Counted from the stretch's first letter, positions 31,882 to 40,412 are shown. The stretch is DNA of 64,000 bases from JBPCPM01 sp050999155 (GCA_050999155.1 JBPCPM010000178.1:1-64000), one strand, 5' to 3'. The notes: generated by a model from the sequence alone, not told the origin. Made by a program: numbers and translations.

Positions 31882-34062
31882 ATGCCTGCCGCTCCCCGCC
31901 TCGGTCCCGTGCCCACCGGCGAGGGTTGGGAGGGTGAGGTCCGGGTGACTCACACGATCTTCGCGGCCGAGGACGGGACCTTCGCCGTGCTCGCCGCCGA
32001 GGATCCGGCCGATGGTGGCGAGCTGGTCCTCACGGGGCCCATCGCCCACCTGTCGGTCGGCAGCCGAGCGACCGTGGCCGGCACCTGGCAGGAACACCCG
32101 CGTCATGGCCCCCAGCTCAAGGTCACCGAGGCCAGCGAGCTCGATCCCCCGGACGCCCGGGGAGCGATGGAGTACCTGACCTCGATCCGGCGGATCGGCC
32201 CGGCCCGGGCCCGGGCGCTGCTCGGCCGCCACGGATCCGAGGTTTTCGCGACGATCGACGCCGATCCGCACGCCGCGTTCACCGCCCTGCCCCGCATGCC
32301 CGCCGGTCAGGCCGCGGAGGCGGCAACCTCCTGGCGCGAGCGTCGCGCCCTGCGGGACCTGGTCGTCTTGCTGGCCCCCCACGGGATCGCCCGCCTGGCT
32401 CCGCGGCTGCACGAGCGCCATGGGCCGGCCGCGATCAACCTCGTGCGCGAGGATCCTTTCGGTCTCACCGAGCTGCACGGCGTCGGGTTCGCCACCGCGG
32501 ACAGGATCGCGCGCTCGGTAGGGGTCCCCGCCGACTCGCCGCGCCGCCAGCACGCCGCGGCGATGCATCTGCTGACCGAGGCCGAGGGCGAGGGCCACTC
32601 GTATTTGCCGCGCAACGGCCTGCTCGATCGTGTCCGCTCGCTGATCGACGTGGCCGAGCCGGAGCGCATCGACGAGCTCGTCGAGCGCGGGTCGGCCGTC
32701 GACGATGGCGGCGACGTCTACCGGACCGAGACGTGGGAGCTCGAGTGCCGGCTGGCCGAGCGGCTGGCCGAGCTGTCGGCCGCCGGACCGGCGTTCGACG
32801 CCGATCCGGGGGCTGCCGCGCCCGAGGGGCCGTCCGGCCCGGGGTCGCTGAGCGCAGAGCAGTGGGAGGCGGTCCGGGTGGCGTTCACCAGGCGGATCTC
32901 GGTCGTCACCGGCGGGCCCGGCACCGGCAAGACCACCCTCGTGCGCGCGATCGTCGAGCAGGCCCAGGCCGCGAAGCTCCGGATCGAGCTGTGCGCCCCG
33001 ACCGGCCGCGCGGCGCGCCGGCTCAGCGAGGCCACCGGGCATCGCGCGCGCACCATCCACCGGTTGCTGGAGTGGATCCCCGGCGAGGGCCCGGCCCGCG
33101 ACGAGACCGATCCGCTGCGCTGCGATCTGCTGATCGTCGACGAGAGCAGCATGCTCAGCCTGACCATCGCCTCCGTGCTCGCCCAGGCGGTCGGGCCCAG
33201 CACCCACCTCGTGCTCGTGGGCGACGCCGACCAGCTCCCCCCGGTCGGAGCGGGCAAGCCGTTCGCCGAGCTGATCGAGTCGGGCTCGGTGCCGATCGTG
33301 CGTCTCGGTCACGTGTTCCGCCAGGCGGCCCGATCGATGATCGTCAGCGCCGCCCATGCGATCAACACCGGTACCCCGCCGGCCACCACACCCGGACCCG
33401 AGCAGGAGCGCGACTTCTTCCTCATGGCCGAGCCCGATGCCGACCGGGCGGCGGACCTCGTCGTGGAACTCGCCACCAGCCGGCTGCCCGAGCACTACGG
33501 CGTCGATCCGCTGCGCGACATCCAGGTCCTCTCCCCCATCTACCGCGGTTCGCTTGGCGTCGACGAGCTCAACCGGCGGATACGCGACGTGCTCAACCCC
33601 GACGGCGAGCCGGTGCTTTCCGGCGCCCTGCGCGACGGGGACAAGCTCATCCAGACCCGCAACGACTACGAGTCCGGGCTCATGAACGGCCAGATCGCCC
33701 ACCTGGTCGGCGACGACGCCCAGGCCGGCGAGATGCGGTTGATCACCGACGAGCACGAGGCGCTGACCCTCCCCCATGCCTCGGCGGGCACCCTGCGGCC
33801 GGCGTATGCGATCTCGGTCCACAAGTCCCAGGGCGCCGAGGTACCCGTCGTCATCGTCCCCGTGCACCGCTCCCACTGGATGCTGCTGTCACGCAACCTC
33901 GTCTACACGGCGATCACCCGGGCGAGCCGGGTCTGCGTGCTCGTCGGCGACCCGGGTGCGCTCAACCAGGCCATCGCCCGGGCCGACTCGCACCGGCGTT
34001 TCTCCGGCCTGTCGGCGCGGATCGCTGCGGCGGGGACGCCGCCCCTCGGGGAGGCCGGTTGA
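31882..34062 (+). CDS. recD2: RecD2-type ATP-dependent DNA helicase
   Basis: A 726-residue superfamily 1B helicase. The N-terminal ~280 residues hold the OB-like and helix-hairpin-helix region of RecD2 (LTSIRRIGPARARALLGRHG and LHGVGFATADRIA), which separates it from RecBCD RecD. The motor has Walker A GGPGTGKTT near residue 343, Walker B LLIVDESSML near 415, GDADQLPPVGAG (motif III) and VHKSQGAEVPVVI near 646. Length and order are normal. RecD2 unwinds DNA 5' to 3' in repair and fork processing. Its stop codon overlaps the start of the methyltransferase gene by one base. Confidence 0.93.
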   Translation: MPAAPRLGPVPTGEGWEGEVRVTHTIFAAEDGTFAVLAAEDPADGGELVLTGPIAHLSVGSRATVAGTWQEHPRHGPQLKVTEASELDPPDARGAMEYLTSIRRIGPARARALLGRHGSEVFATIDADPHAAFTALPRMPAGQAAEAATSWRERRALRDLVVLLAPHGIARLAPRLHERHGPAAINLVREDPFGLTELHGVGFATADRIARSVGVPADSPRRQHAAAMHLLTEAEGEGHSYLPRNGLLDRVRSLIDVAEPERIDELVERGSAVDDGGDVYRTETWELECRLAERLAELSAAGPAFDADPGAAAPEGPSGPGSLSAEQWEAVRVAFTRRISVVTGGPGTGKTTLVRAIVEQAQAAKLRIELCAPTGRAARRLSEATGHRARTIHRLLEWIPGEGPARDETDPLRCDLLIVDESSMLSLTIASVLAQAVGPSTHLVLVGDADQLPPVGAGKPFAELIESGSVPIVRLGHVFRQAARSMIVSAAHAINTGTPPATTPGPEQERDFFLMAEPDADRAADLVVELATSRLPEHYGVDPLRDIQVLSPIYRGSLGVDELNRRIRDVLNPDGEPVLSGALRDGDKLIQTRNDYESGLMNGQIAHLVGDDAQAGEMRLITDEHEALTLPHASAGTLRPAYAISVHKSQGAEVPVVIVPVHRSHWMLLSRNLVYTAITRASRVCVLVGDPGALNQAIARADSHRRFSGLSARIAAAGTPPLGEAG

Positions 34063-34775
34063 TGGTGGCGGGCCGACCGACCTGGATCCTCGACGAGCTC
34101 GCCCATGCGGGACGCGAGAACGTCGATCCGCAGCACGTCGCGCGCTACGACGCGAAGATGGACGCGGACGCGGCCGCCGAGCTGCGGTCCCTGCGGGACT
34201 TCGGGCTCGCCGACGGGGTCACCATCGTCGACCTGGGTACGGGAACGGGGCAGTTCGCTCTCGCAGCGGCCGCAGCGGCCGATCGGGTCGTGGCGGTCGA
34301 CGTCTCGCCGGTGATGCTCGACCGGCTCGACGCCAAGCTCGCCGCGCGGGACGTGGGCAACGTCGAGCGCGTCCGCGCCGGCTTTCTCACCTACGAGCAC
34401 CAGGGGGCGCCGGCCGACCTCGTCTACACGCGGTTCGCCCTCCACCACCTGCCGGATTTCTGGAAGTCGCTTGCCCTCAAGCGGATGGCGGCCATGCTGC
34501 GCCCGGGTGGCCTCCTGCGCCTTTCGGACGTGGTCTACGACTTCGCTCCGGAGGAGGCCGAGACCGTTCTGGAGAACTGGATCTCGTCGCTCGCCGGCAC
34601 GGATGTCGAGCAGGGCTGGACGCGGGAGGAGCTCGAGGAGCACATCCGCGACGAGCACAGCACCTTCACGTGGCTGCTGGAGCCAATGATCCGCCGGGCC
34701 GGGTTCGCCATCGAAGCACGCGAGATCAGCGACGACCGGATGCTCGCCCGCTACGTGTGTGTCAAGCAGGGCTGA
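34062..34775 (+). CDS. class I SAM-dependent methyltransferase
   Basis: A 237-residue methyltransferase coupled to recD2 by a TGATG overlap. Motif I is IVDLGTGTGQFALAAA near residue 55, followed by VVAVDVSPVMLDRLD (acidic strand-2 end) and DLVYTRFALHHLPDFWKSL (motif post II / III). It resembles the UbiE/COQ5-like small-molecule group (Methyltransf_11/25). The substrate is not predictable, and coupling to recD2 does not imply a DNA target. Confidence 0.85.
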   Translation: MVAGRPTWILDELAHAGRENVDPQHVARYDAKMDADAAAELRSLRDFGLADGVTIVDLGTGTGQFALAAAAAADRVVAVDVSPVMLDRLDAKLAARDVGNVERVRAGFLTYEHQGAPADLVYTRFALHHLPDFWKSLALKRMAAMLRPGGLLRLSDVVYDFAPEEAETVLENWISSLAGTDVEQGWTREELEEHIRDEHSTFTWLLEPMIRRAGFAIEAREISDDRMLARYVCVKQG

Positions 34776-34924
34776 GCGGACCCCGCACGCGATACCCCTC
34801 TGCTCGCGGCCGGTTCGGGATGGCCGGACCCGGCCCCATCCGACCGGGCGACACGGCGGTCCCACGCCAGTCGAAGGCGCTCATCTGGTCAAGCGCACAG
34901 GCGTAGAACTTCGCTCCCGGGTGG

Positions 34925-35542
34925 CTAGGGGTTGAAGCTGTCGAGAAGCTTGACGTCGGCCTCGCAGTCACCCTCGGCCGATTGGTGGGCGTCGATCTGC
35001 TCGCCCTGGGCCTCGACGCTGATGTTCACATCGCGGGATTGGCCAGGCTGGACCCGGACCTTCTTCTTCTTGACCAGCGGCTCGCTGCCGAGCAGCTTCC
35101 ACTCGGCCCGCAACTCGGCGACCACGCCCACCTCCCCCGTGTTCTCGACGGCGGCGCCCGCGACGAAACGGTCTGGCCCGTCGACGCCGAGCAGGTAGTC
35201 GCAGTTCGTCGTCGACTCGGCCTGCGGGTCCGGGTCCGTGGGGGGTTCCGGTGCTGCGGCGGGCCTGGGAGCGTCCGCCGGGCGTTCTTCAGCCTGTTGT
35301 GGGCCGTTTGACGCTGGCTCTGGCGGACTGGCCAGGGCTGCGAAGACCGCCGCGAGCGCGACCGCCGCGACGAGCGCGGCCGCTAACCACCTCGGCCACC
35401 GCAGTCGACCTTTCCTGGGAGGTGGGCCGTGCTCCTCGGCCATAGCGATGAGTTCCTCATCGGAAAGCTGCCTGCTCGGCGGCTCCCGCGCCATGTCGAT
35501 GAGCTCGTCGTCTGAGAGATGCTGAGGCGGCTCGTCGGTCAC
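34925..35542 (-). CDS. membrane protein with two LSDxELIxMA repeats
   Basis: A 205-residue bitopic protein. The cytoplasmic N-terminus carries two near-identical segments, LSDDELIDMAREPPSR and LSDEELIAMAEEHGPP, each likely a short amphipathic helix. A membrane helix (WLAAALVAAVALAAVFAALA) spans ~50-70, then comes a Pro/Ala/Glu-rich linker to ~110, then an extracytoplasmic beta domain with two cysteines (TTNCDYLLGV and AEGDCEADV) that could pair. Its GTG starts 1 bp after the stop of the small zinc-ribbon gene. No family was recognised. Confidence 0.72.
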   Translation of the reverse strand: MTDEPPQHLSDDELIDMAREPPSRQLSDEELIAMAEEHGPPPRKGRLRWPRWLAAALVAAVALAAVFAALASPPEPASNGPQQAEERPADAPRPAAAPEPPTDPDPQAESTTNCDYLLGVDGPDRFVAGAAVENTGEVGVVAELRAEWKLLGSEPLVKKKKVRVQPGQSRDVNISVEAQGEQIDAHQSAEGDCEADVKLLDSFNP

Positions 35543-35543
35543 G

Positions 35544-35717
35544 TCATGGGGTGGCCGCGAACTCGTGGCCACAGTGGTGGCAGGCGACCTGGCCGTTACG
35601 CACGAGCCGGTTGCACCGCGGGCACGGTCGGTTGCGGGTCCGCCGGACCGTCCAGAAGATGAGGTAGCCGGGAAGCCCGACGAACAGGAGCAGGATGAGC
35701 AGTTCAAGCGGGCCCAC
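35544..35717 (-). CDS. 57-residue membrane protein with zinc ribbon
   Basis: A very small gene. The first ~22 residues are a membrane helix (GPLELLILLLFVGLPGYLIF), then a basic stop-transfer (RRTRNRP), then a zinc ribbon made of CPRC and CHHC pairs. The start is the GTG at 35717 with AGGGTG upstream. It is followed after one base by the LSD-repeat gene, so the two form an operon. Small proteins of this build are common in actinobacteria but have no assigned role. Confidence 0.72.
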   Translation of the reverse strand: MGPLELLILLLFVGLPGYLIFWTVRRTRNRPCPRCNRLVRNGQVACHHCGHEFAATP

Positions 35718-35751
35718 GAAAGCACCCTATTTGCGACAGCTGCAGGCGTGC

Positions 35752-35775
35752 AACCCCCCTTCGGTCGAGGGGGTT
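35752..35775. terminator. inverted repeat with T-rich right flank
   Basis: Arms AACCCCC and GGGGGTT enclose a ten-base loop, and TTCTTAAT straddles and follows the right arm. On the + strand it looks like an intrinsic terminator although no + strand gene ends nearby. On the - strand it lies just upstream of the zinc-ribbon/LSD operon promoter. Confidence 0.4.
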
Positions 35776-35843
35776 CTTAATCCACCGTTGAGCAGCGTGC
35801 GCGACCATGGGCACGTGTTCTCCTGGGTCGGCTCGACGCACAC

Positions 35844-36659
35844 GTGAACCCACGACTTCTTGCCGGTCTCGCCGTCGCGGTAGTTCTCGGACTCGGCGTG
35901 GTCGCGGCCACCAGCGGAGGCGGGCCTGCCTCCGGTGCGGACGCGCCGCAGATCTCCGTGCCGGCCGAATGGGGTGCGCCGCCCCCGCCGGGCGCCCGTC
36001 CGCGAGCCTCGGCCGGCAACGCCCTGAGAGCCCGCCCGAAACGCTCGCAGAACCCCAAAGCGGATCCGGCGGCCCCCCCAATCGAGCCCCGCGCCCAGCC
36101 ACGCCCCGGGGCGGATCTCGCGCCGGTGCGCTCACGCTCCCGGGGAACGCACGCCGACGGGCGGCTCAGCGGCGGACTCCGCCTCACCGCGGCTGGACCC
36201 CACTACGTCACGTGGGATCCGATCTTCCGCCGGCGGCCGAACCGTCCGACTCGCGTCGTCGGCCACGAGCGGCTGTTGCGGACCCTCGACCGGGTCACCC
36301 GCGAGTTCCGCGAGGCGAATCCCGGCGCACCCCGGCTCGTCGTCGGCGACATCAGCCGCCCGCGTGGCGGGGACTTCGGGCGGAGGTTCGGTGGCATCGG
36401 CCACGCCTCGCACCAGGTTGGCCTCGACGTCGACATCTACTACCCACGCCGGGACCGCCGCCTGCGGCCGCCCGCCCGGGCGAGCCAGGTCGACCAGCGG
36501 TTGGCTCGCGAGCTCATTGCCCGTTTCGTGGTGGCGGGAGCCTCAAAGGTGTTCGTCGGACGCCGCTTCGTCCGCGGGCCCCGCTCCATCGTCCAGACGG
36601 TCCCCCATCACGAGGACCACCTCCACGTCCGGCTGCCGATCAGCAGGGACGGACGCTGA
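35844..36659 (+). CDS. secreted M74 (MepA-like) murein endopeptidase
   Basis: A 271-residue exported protein. A signal or anchor segment (LLAGLAVAVVLGLGVVAATSGG) is followed by a Pro/Arg-rich linker to ~100. The catalytic domain carries LVVGDISRPRGGDFG, then GHASHQVGLDVDIYYP (zinc His and Asp) near residue 190, and finally HHEDHLHVRLP with the H-x-H pair. These are the LAS/M74 zinc ligands of penicillin-insensitive murein endopeptidase. It would cut peptide crosslinks in peptidoglycan. The GTG start is the first one compatible with the signal sequence. Confidence 0.85.
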   Translation: MNPRLLAGLAVAVVLGLGVVAATSGGGPASGADAPQISVPAEWGAPPPPGARPRASAGNALRARPKRSQNPKADPAAPPIEPRAQPRPGADLAPVRSRSRGTHADGRLSGGLRLTAAGPHYVTWDPIFRRRPNRPTRVVGHERLLRTLDRVTREFREANPGAPRLVVGDISRPRGGDFGRRFGGIGHASHQVGLDVDIYYPRRDRRLRPPARASQVDQRLARELIARFVVAGASKVFVGRRFVRGPRSIVQTVPHHEDHLHVRLPISRDGR

Positions 36660-36738
36660 GTTCCTGATCGTGCACCCACCGCGCGATGGCCTCCTGATCG
36701 TGGCCGCCGGCGGTGGCTGGGAAGGAGGCGAGGTCGGG

Positions 36739-37041
36739 TCAGGTGTTGCCGGGCGGCCCGACGGGCACCAGGATGGGCTCGCCGACCTCGGTCTGCGTGC
36801 CGACGGCCTCGGTGATCTCGTCCTCGTTGCCCGTGCCCTCACGGCCGCAGACGATGCGAAAGCGACCGGTTCCCAGCTCGCCATCCGGAACCACGGGCAA
36901 TCCGCGGATCTCCTCCCACCCGAGGCGCTCGGCCTCGAAGGGGTTCATCCGCACCTCGGACGCCGGGTACGGACAGTCGGCGTTGTGCTGGTCGATCGCC
37001 TTCGAGATGGCCTCGAGGTTCTTGGCTTCCGGGGATCCCAC
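36739..37041 (-). CDS. conserved hypothetical protein
   Basis: A 100-residue soluble protein: IDQHNADCPYPASEVRMNPF, ERLGWEEIRGLPVVP, then GTGRFRIVCGREGT. The two cysteines and the strand-rich second half suggest a small mixed fold. No function was recognised. TAAGCT lies 6 nt before the GTG at 37041, which supports the start and a leaderless mRNA. Confidence 0.68.
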   Translation of the reverse strand: MGSPEAKNLEAISKAIDQHNADCPYPASEVRMNPFEAERLGWEEIRGLPVVPDGELGTGRFRIVCGREGTGNEDEITEAVGTQTEVGEPILVPVGPPGNT

Positions 37042-37047
37042 GCCCGG

Positions 37048-37053
37048 AGCTTA
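37048..37053 (-). promoter_or_regulatory. -10 element (TAAGCT), leaderless promoter
   Basis: Lies 6 nt before the GTG at 37041. Confidence 0.6.
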
Positions 37054-37113
37054 ACGACGTCGCGGCGCCCCCCGGCACGGACCGGGAGACGCCGCGAGGT
37101 CGAGGGCGGGTGG

Positions 37114-38037
37114 CTAGCGGCGTGTGACCTGGATCGACCCGGTCGAGCCGAAGCCCAGGGCCCGCTTGGTCGCGCCGGTGAGGTCGAACTCACGGTGCGG
37201 GTGAAACGGACCGCGGTCGATGACCCGGACGTTGACCGTGCGACTGCCGCGCTTGAGCGTCAGCTTGGTGCCGCAGGGCAGCGTCTTGTGGGCGACACCG
37301 ATGGTCCCGCCGTGCAGGCGGCCACCACAGGCGAGGCCGTTGCCGTACAGGCCGGGCCCGTACCAGGAGGCGTTGGCGCTGCGCCACACGTTCATCGAGC
37401 GCGCGGCCGTGCGATCGGCGCCGGCATGGCGGTCGGCTCGGGCGAGCGCCCGGACCTGGAACCGTGAGGCGCTACGGACACGCCAGCGGGCCGTGAACGC
37501 GCCGCCCTTGCGGGTGCGCACCCGGGCCACCGTCTTCCAGGAGCTGCCGGGGCGGCGGGCCTGGACGTAGACGCGACGGCCGCTGGTACCCGGGCGGACC
37601 GAGCCCTTGGCGACGGCGCGGCTGCCCACCCCGACGCTGCTGCGCACCCGGGTCGTGGCCCGCGAGCGGACCCTGACGGTCACCGGCGTGGTGGACGCGG
37701 CGTCGGCGCCCCGGACCTGCCAGGTGCCGTTGGTCCGGGCACGTGCCCGGAGCGTGAAGCGGCCGGAGCTGTCGGTCCGCGACGAGGACGCCGAGGCCCA
37801 CGCCGTGCGGCCGGCCCGCTTGAAGCGCAGCTGCACGGCAGCGTTCGGCTTGCCCTCCAGGGTGCCCTGGAAACGCAGCTGCTGGTTGTAGGCGGCGGAG
37901 CGGTCGTTGACCGACAGCCGAGCGGTTGTCTCGGCGGCGGGGGCTCCGACCGGCGTCGCGGCACTCGCGACCAGGACGGGGACAACAAGTCCGAATGCGG
38001 CCCATCGCCGCTTGATACGAGGCAGTCGTTGCACCAT
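37114..38037 (-). CDS. secreted RlpA-like double-psi beta-barrel protein
   Basis: A 307-residue exported protein. The signal peptide core is FGLVVPVLVASAATPVG. Residues ~40-200 form two basic beta-sandwich-like modules (YNQQLRFQGTLEGK and GSVRPGTSGRRVYVQA) of the kind seen in surface proteins. The last ~90 residues are an RlpA-like DPBB domain: ASWYGPGLYGNGLACGGRLH, TLPCGTKLTLKRG and NVRVIDRGPFHPHREFDL, with the Asp of VIDRGP in the place of the lytic transglycosylase active residue. It probably acts on peptidoglycan. A ydaO-type riboswitch precedes it. Confidence 0.88.
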   Translation of the reverse strand: MVQRLPRIKRRWAAFGLVVPVLVASAATPVGAPAAETTARLSVNDRSAAYNQQLRFQGTLEGKPNAAVQLRFKRAGRTAWASASSSRTDSSGRFTLRARARTNGTWQVRGADAASTTPVTVRVRSRATTRVRSSVGVGSRAVAKGSVRPGTSGRRVYVQARRPGSSWKTVARVRTRKGGAFTARWRVRSASRFQVRALARADRHAGADRTAARSMNVWRSANASWYGPGLYGNGLACGGRLHGGTIGVAHKTLPCGTKLTLKRGSRTVNVRVIDRGPFHPHREFDLTGATKRALGFGSTGSIQVTRR

Positions 38038-38055
38038 GGAATCACTCGCTTTCTT

Positions 38056-38175
38056 GCGCCTGCGGGGGTAGCTGACGGGCTCGCGGTGTCCGCTACAGGC
38101 GGCGTGGCCGCCCGATTCGCCCCGGGCCGCTGTCTCGCGGCCGGTTGGGTTCCCCGCTCGCCGCGCTCAGGGCGC
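38056..38175 (-). promoter_or_regulatory. c-di-AMP riboswitch (ydaO-yuaA class)
   Basis: Read on the minus strand, the conserved blocks occur in the right order: GCGGGGAACCCAA (38157-38145), GGGGCGAATCGGG (38123-38111) and GAGCCCGTCAGCTACC (38082-38067). The P1 helix closes with GCGCC (38175-38171) and GGCGC (38060-38056). The element ends 18 nt before the ATG of the RlpA-like gene. In actinobacteria this class commonly precedes cell-wall hydrolase genes, so c-di-AMP control of this gene is expected. Confidence 0.85.
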
Positions 38176-38228
38176 GACGACTCGGCGTTCGGGAACATCC
38201 AGTTCGCAGCCAAGGCTAGGTCGGCGCC

Positions 38229-38249
38229 CACCCCCATTGTGTGGGGGTG
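38229..38249. repeat. perfect inverted repeat, candidate operator
   Basis: Arms CACCCCCA and TGGGGGTG flank TTGTG. It lies in the 375-bp divergent interval between the RlpA-like riboswitch and the WS/DGAT gene, near where the riboswitch promoter should be. The same half-sites occur at 14908-14927. Confidence 0.55.
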
Positions 38250-38275
38250 CTCACAATTGCAAGCGACCGCTCACA

Positions 38276-38293
38276 CTACCCACTTCGGGGTAG
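38276..38293. repeat. inverted repeat CTACCC-N6-GGGTAG, candidate operator
   Basis: Six-base arms with a six-base spacer, 26 bp from the previous inverted repeat. TTGACC starts at 38294 and could be a -35 for the WS/DGAT gene, but no good -10 follows. Apart from the riboswitch and the two inverted repeats, the 38038-38412 interval shows nothing else. Confidence 0.4.
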
Positions 38294-38412
38294 TTGACCG
38301 CCCGGATGGCGGCCCTGCATCCCGCCCTGCCCTGGCCGGGTCACAGCAGGGTTTGTCCGCCGCGGGAACCGGAGATTCCCTCCTCGGGTGATGGTGTGAC
38401 GAAAGGGGTCCG

Positions 38413-39864
38413 GTGAGCGGTGAGCGTCTGAGCGGGCTGGACTCCTCCTTCCTGCATCTCGAATCCGACACGGCCCAGATGCACGTGGCGTCGGTGCAGA
38501 TCTTCGAGCCGCCGCCGCTCGGGTTCCACGAGCTCAAGCACCACGTGGGTACCCGGCTGCACCAGGTCCCGCGGTTCCGCCAGAAGCTCCGCAACGTCCC
38601 CCTCGGCCAAGGCCGTCCGCTGTGGGTCGACGACCCGCACTTCAATCTCGAGTACCACGTACGGGTCACTGCCCTGCCTCCACCCGGCAACCTCGAGCAG
38701 CTGCGCAAGCTGGCCGGGCGCCTGTTCGGCCAGCACCTCGACCGCTCCAAGCCGCTGTGGGAGATGTGGCTGATCAACGGCCTCGAGGACGGCCGCTCCG
38801 CGCTGCTGTCCAAGAGCCACCACGCCCTCGTCGACGGGATCTCCGGCGTCGACCTCATCACCGTGCTGTTCGACCTCGAGCGCGAGCCTGACGCGCCGGA
38901 CGAGCAGCCACCCGACTGGACCCCCAGCCCCGAGCCCAGCGACGCGCAGGTCCTCGGGGAGGCGCTCGTCGAGCGCACGGTCGACCCCCGGTCAATCGCC
39001 TCCGGTGTCGGATCGGTGCTGCGGGCGCCGCTGGCCGCGGCGAACCTCGCCCGAGGCGCCGCGTCGAGCGCGAGCTCCCTGCTGGGAGTCGGGCTGCGTC
39101 CGGCCCCCCGAACCCCCCTGAACGTGGAGATCGGGCCCCACCGCCGGACCGCGTGGGTCAGCACCGATCTCGCCTCGTTCAAGGCGATCAAGAACGAGCT
39201 CGGCGGCACCGTCAACGACGTGGTGCTCTCCGCCGTCACCGGGGCGTTGAGTCGCCACATGGCAGCCCACGGAGTCTCGACCGTCGACCTCGAGCTCAAG
39301 GCGATGATCCCCGTCAGCACGCGCGACCCCCAGGGCGGCGGGGAGATCGGCAACGAGGTCTCGGCCATGACCGTCGACCTGCCCGTGTGGTGCGAGGAGC
39401 CGGTTCGCCGCCACCGCACGGTCGCCCACCGCATGCGCAAGGTCAAGGACTCGGAGATGGCCCAGGGCGCGGCGATGATCACCCAGCTCGCCGACTTCGC
39501 CCCGCCGACGATCCTGTCCCAGGCCGCCCGGCTGCAGCCACGCCAGCGCCTGTTCAACCTCGTAGTGACCAACGTGCCCGGACCCCAGTTCCCGGTGTAC
39601 CTGCTGGGTCGCGAGCTCGAGGCCCTGTTTCCCCTCGTGCCACTCGCCGAGCGCCAGGCGCTCAACGTGGGCATCGTCAGCTACAACGGCGTGATGAGCT
39701 TCGGGCTGATGGGCGACTACGACGCCATGGCCGATCTCGACGAGTTCGCCAACGACCTGCGGGTCTCGCTCGACGAGCTCGGCCAGGCAGCCGGCGTGGA
39801 GATCGACTTCGCGCTCATGGTCCCCGGCGGACCCGCCGAAGAGCCGGTCGGCGACAACGCCTAG
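38413..39864 (+). CDS. wax ester synthase / diacylglycerol acyltransferase
   Basis: A 483-residue WS/DGAT-family bifunctional acyltransferase. The catalytic HHxxxDG motif is SKSHHALVDGISGVD near residue 137. Other landmarks are LSGLDSSFLHLES at the N-terminus, PLWEMWLINGLEDGR before the active site, GTVNDVVLSAVTGALSR and NLVVTNVPGPQFPVYLLG in the C-terminal half. It would esterify fatty acyl-CoA to diacylglycerol or fatty alcohols, producing storage lipid. GAAAGGGG precedes the GTG. No other lipid gene is adjacent. Confidence 0.93.
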   Translation: MSGERLSGLDSSFLHLESDTAQMHVASVQIFEPPPLGFHELKHHVGTRLHQVPRFRQKLRNVPLGQGRPLWVDDPHFNLEYHVRVTALPPPGNLEQLRKLAGRLFGQHLDRSKPLWEMWLINGLEDGRSALLSKSHHALVDGISGVDLITVLFDLEREPDAPDEQPPDWTPSPEPSDAQVLGEALVERTVDPRSIASGVGSVLRAPLAAANLARGAASSASSLLGVGLRPAPRTPLNVEIGPHRRTAWVSTDLASFKAIKNELGGTVNDVVLSAVTGALSRHMAAHGVSTVDLELKAMIPVSTRDPQGGGEIGNEVSAMTVDLPVWCEEPVRRHRTVAHRMRKVKDSEMAQGAAMITQLADFAPPTILSQAARLQPRQRLFNLVVTNVPGPQFPVYLLGRELEALFPLVPLAERQALNVGIVSYNGVMSFGLMGDYDAMADLDEFANDLRVSLDELGQAAGVEIDFALMVPGGPAEEPVGDNA

Positions 39865-40031
39865 CCGCACCACCCCTCCGTCGGCGACCCGCCACCTCTA
39901 TGCCGAGGACGTCGTCGGCAGGCGGGATCGGTAGCCCGACCCGATGAGCTTCTTCGACCCAGGCGATGATTTTCGGAGGGCAAAGCGGTCATAGAGGTAC
40001 AGGCACTGAAAGACAACAGGGAAGGACCACC

Positions 40032-40412
40032 ATGCCCAATCAGATAGTTCACTTCGAGATCCTCGGAAAGGACGCCGCTGAAACCAAACGCTTCTACACG
40101 GAGATGTTCGATTGGAAGCTGCAGGAGATCGGCGGGCCAAGCGACTACGCGACGGTCGTTACCGGCGAGCAGGCCATTGGCGGCGGCCTCGGCGGAAAGC
40201 CGGACGGCATGGACGACTTCGAGCCCTACGTCACCTTCTACGTCAATGTGGACGATGTCGGAGCCGCGCTGGAGAAGGCCGAGAAGCTCGGCGGTACGGC
40301 CGTGATGGGGCCACACCGGGTCGAGGATCCAGACATCCCCGGCGATCCATTCACGATCGGGCAGTTCCTCGATCCCGAGGGCAAGCTCGTCGGGCTCCAC
40401 GCCATCGGTTGA
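40032..40412 (+). CDS. VOC-superfamily (glyoxalase-like) protein
   Basis: A 126-residue vicinal-oxygen-chelate protein with two beta-alpha-beta-beta-beta modules: IVHFEILGKDAAETKRFYTEMFDW in the first and EPYVTFYVNVDDVGAALEKAEK in the second. The His of the first strand and the final FLDPEGKLVGLHA fit this fold. The exact activity is unknown. The upstream 60 bp and the start of the gene use more A/T than neighbours, a slight sign of different origin. GGGAAGGACC precedes the ATG. Confidence 0.85.
   Translation: MPNQIVHFEILGKDAAETKRFYTEMFDWKLQEIGGPSDYATVVTGEQAIGGGLGGKPDGMDDFEPYVTFYVNVDDVGAALEKAEKLGGTAVMGPHRVEDPDIPGDPFTIGQFLDPEGKLVGLHAIG

Noticed and set aside
26498..31916. Very long open frames of over 1000 codons, including antisense to the GT39, UbiA and Mau-like genes.
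   Set aside because: They are rich in Arg, Pro, Gly and Ala, have no domain, and mirror real genes. High GC leaves few stop codons in shadow frames.
34776..34924. A tRNA gene in the gap after the methyltransferase.
   Set aside because: Stems can be drawn, but no T-loop GTTCRAN, anticodon arm or CCA-compatible acceptor stem is found.
35718..35843. A second ydaO-type riboswitch in front of the M74 endopeptidase.
   Set aside because: The conserved GTCAGCTA-type block and P1 arms are absent; only a simple inverted repeat is present.
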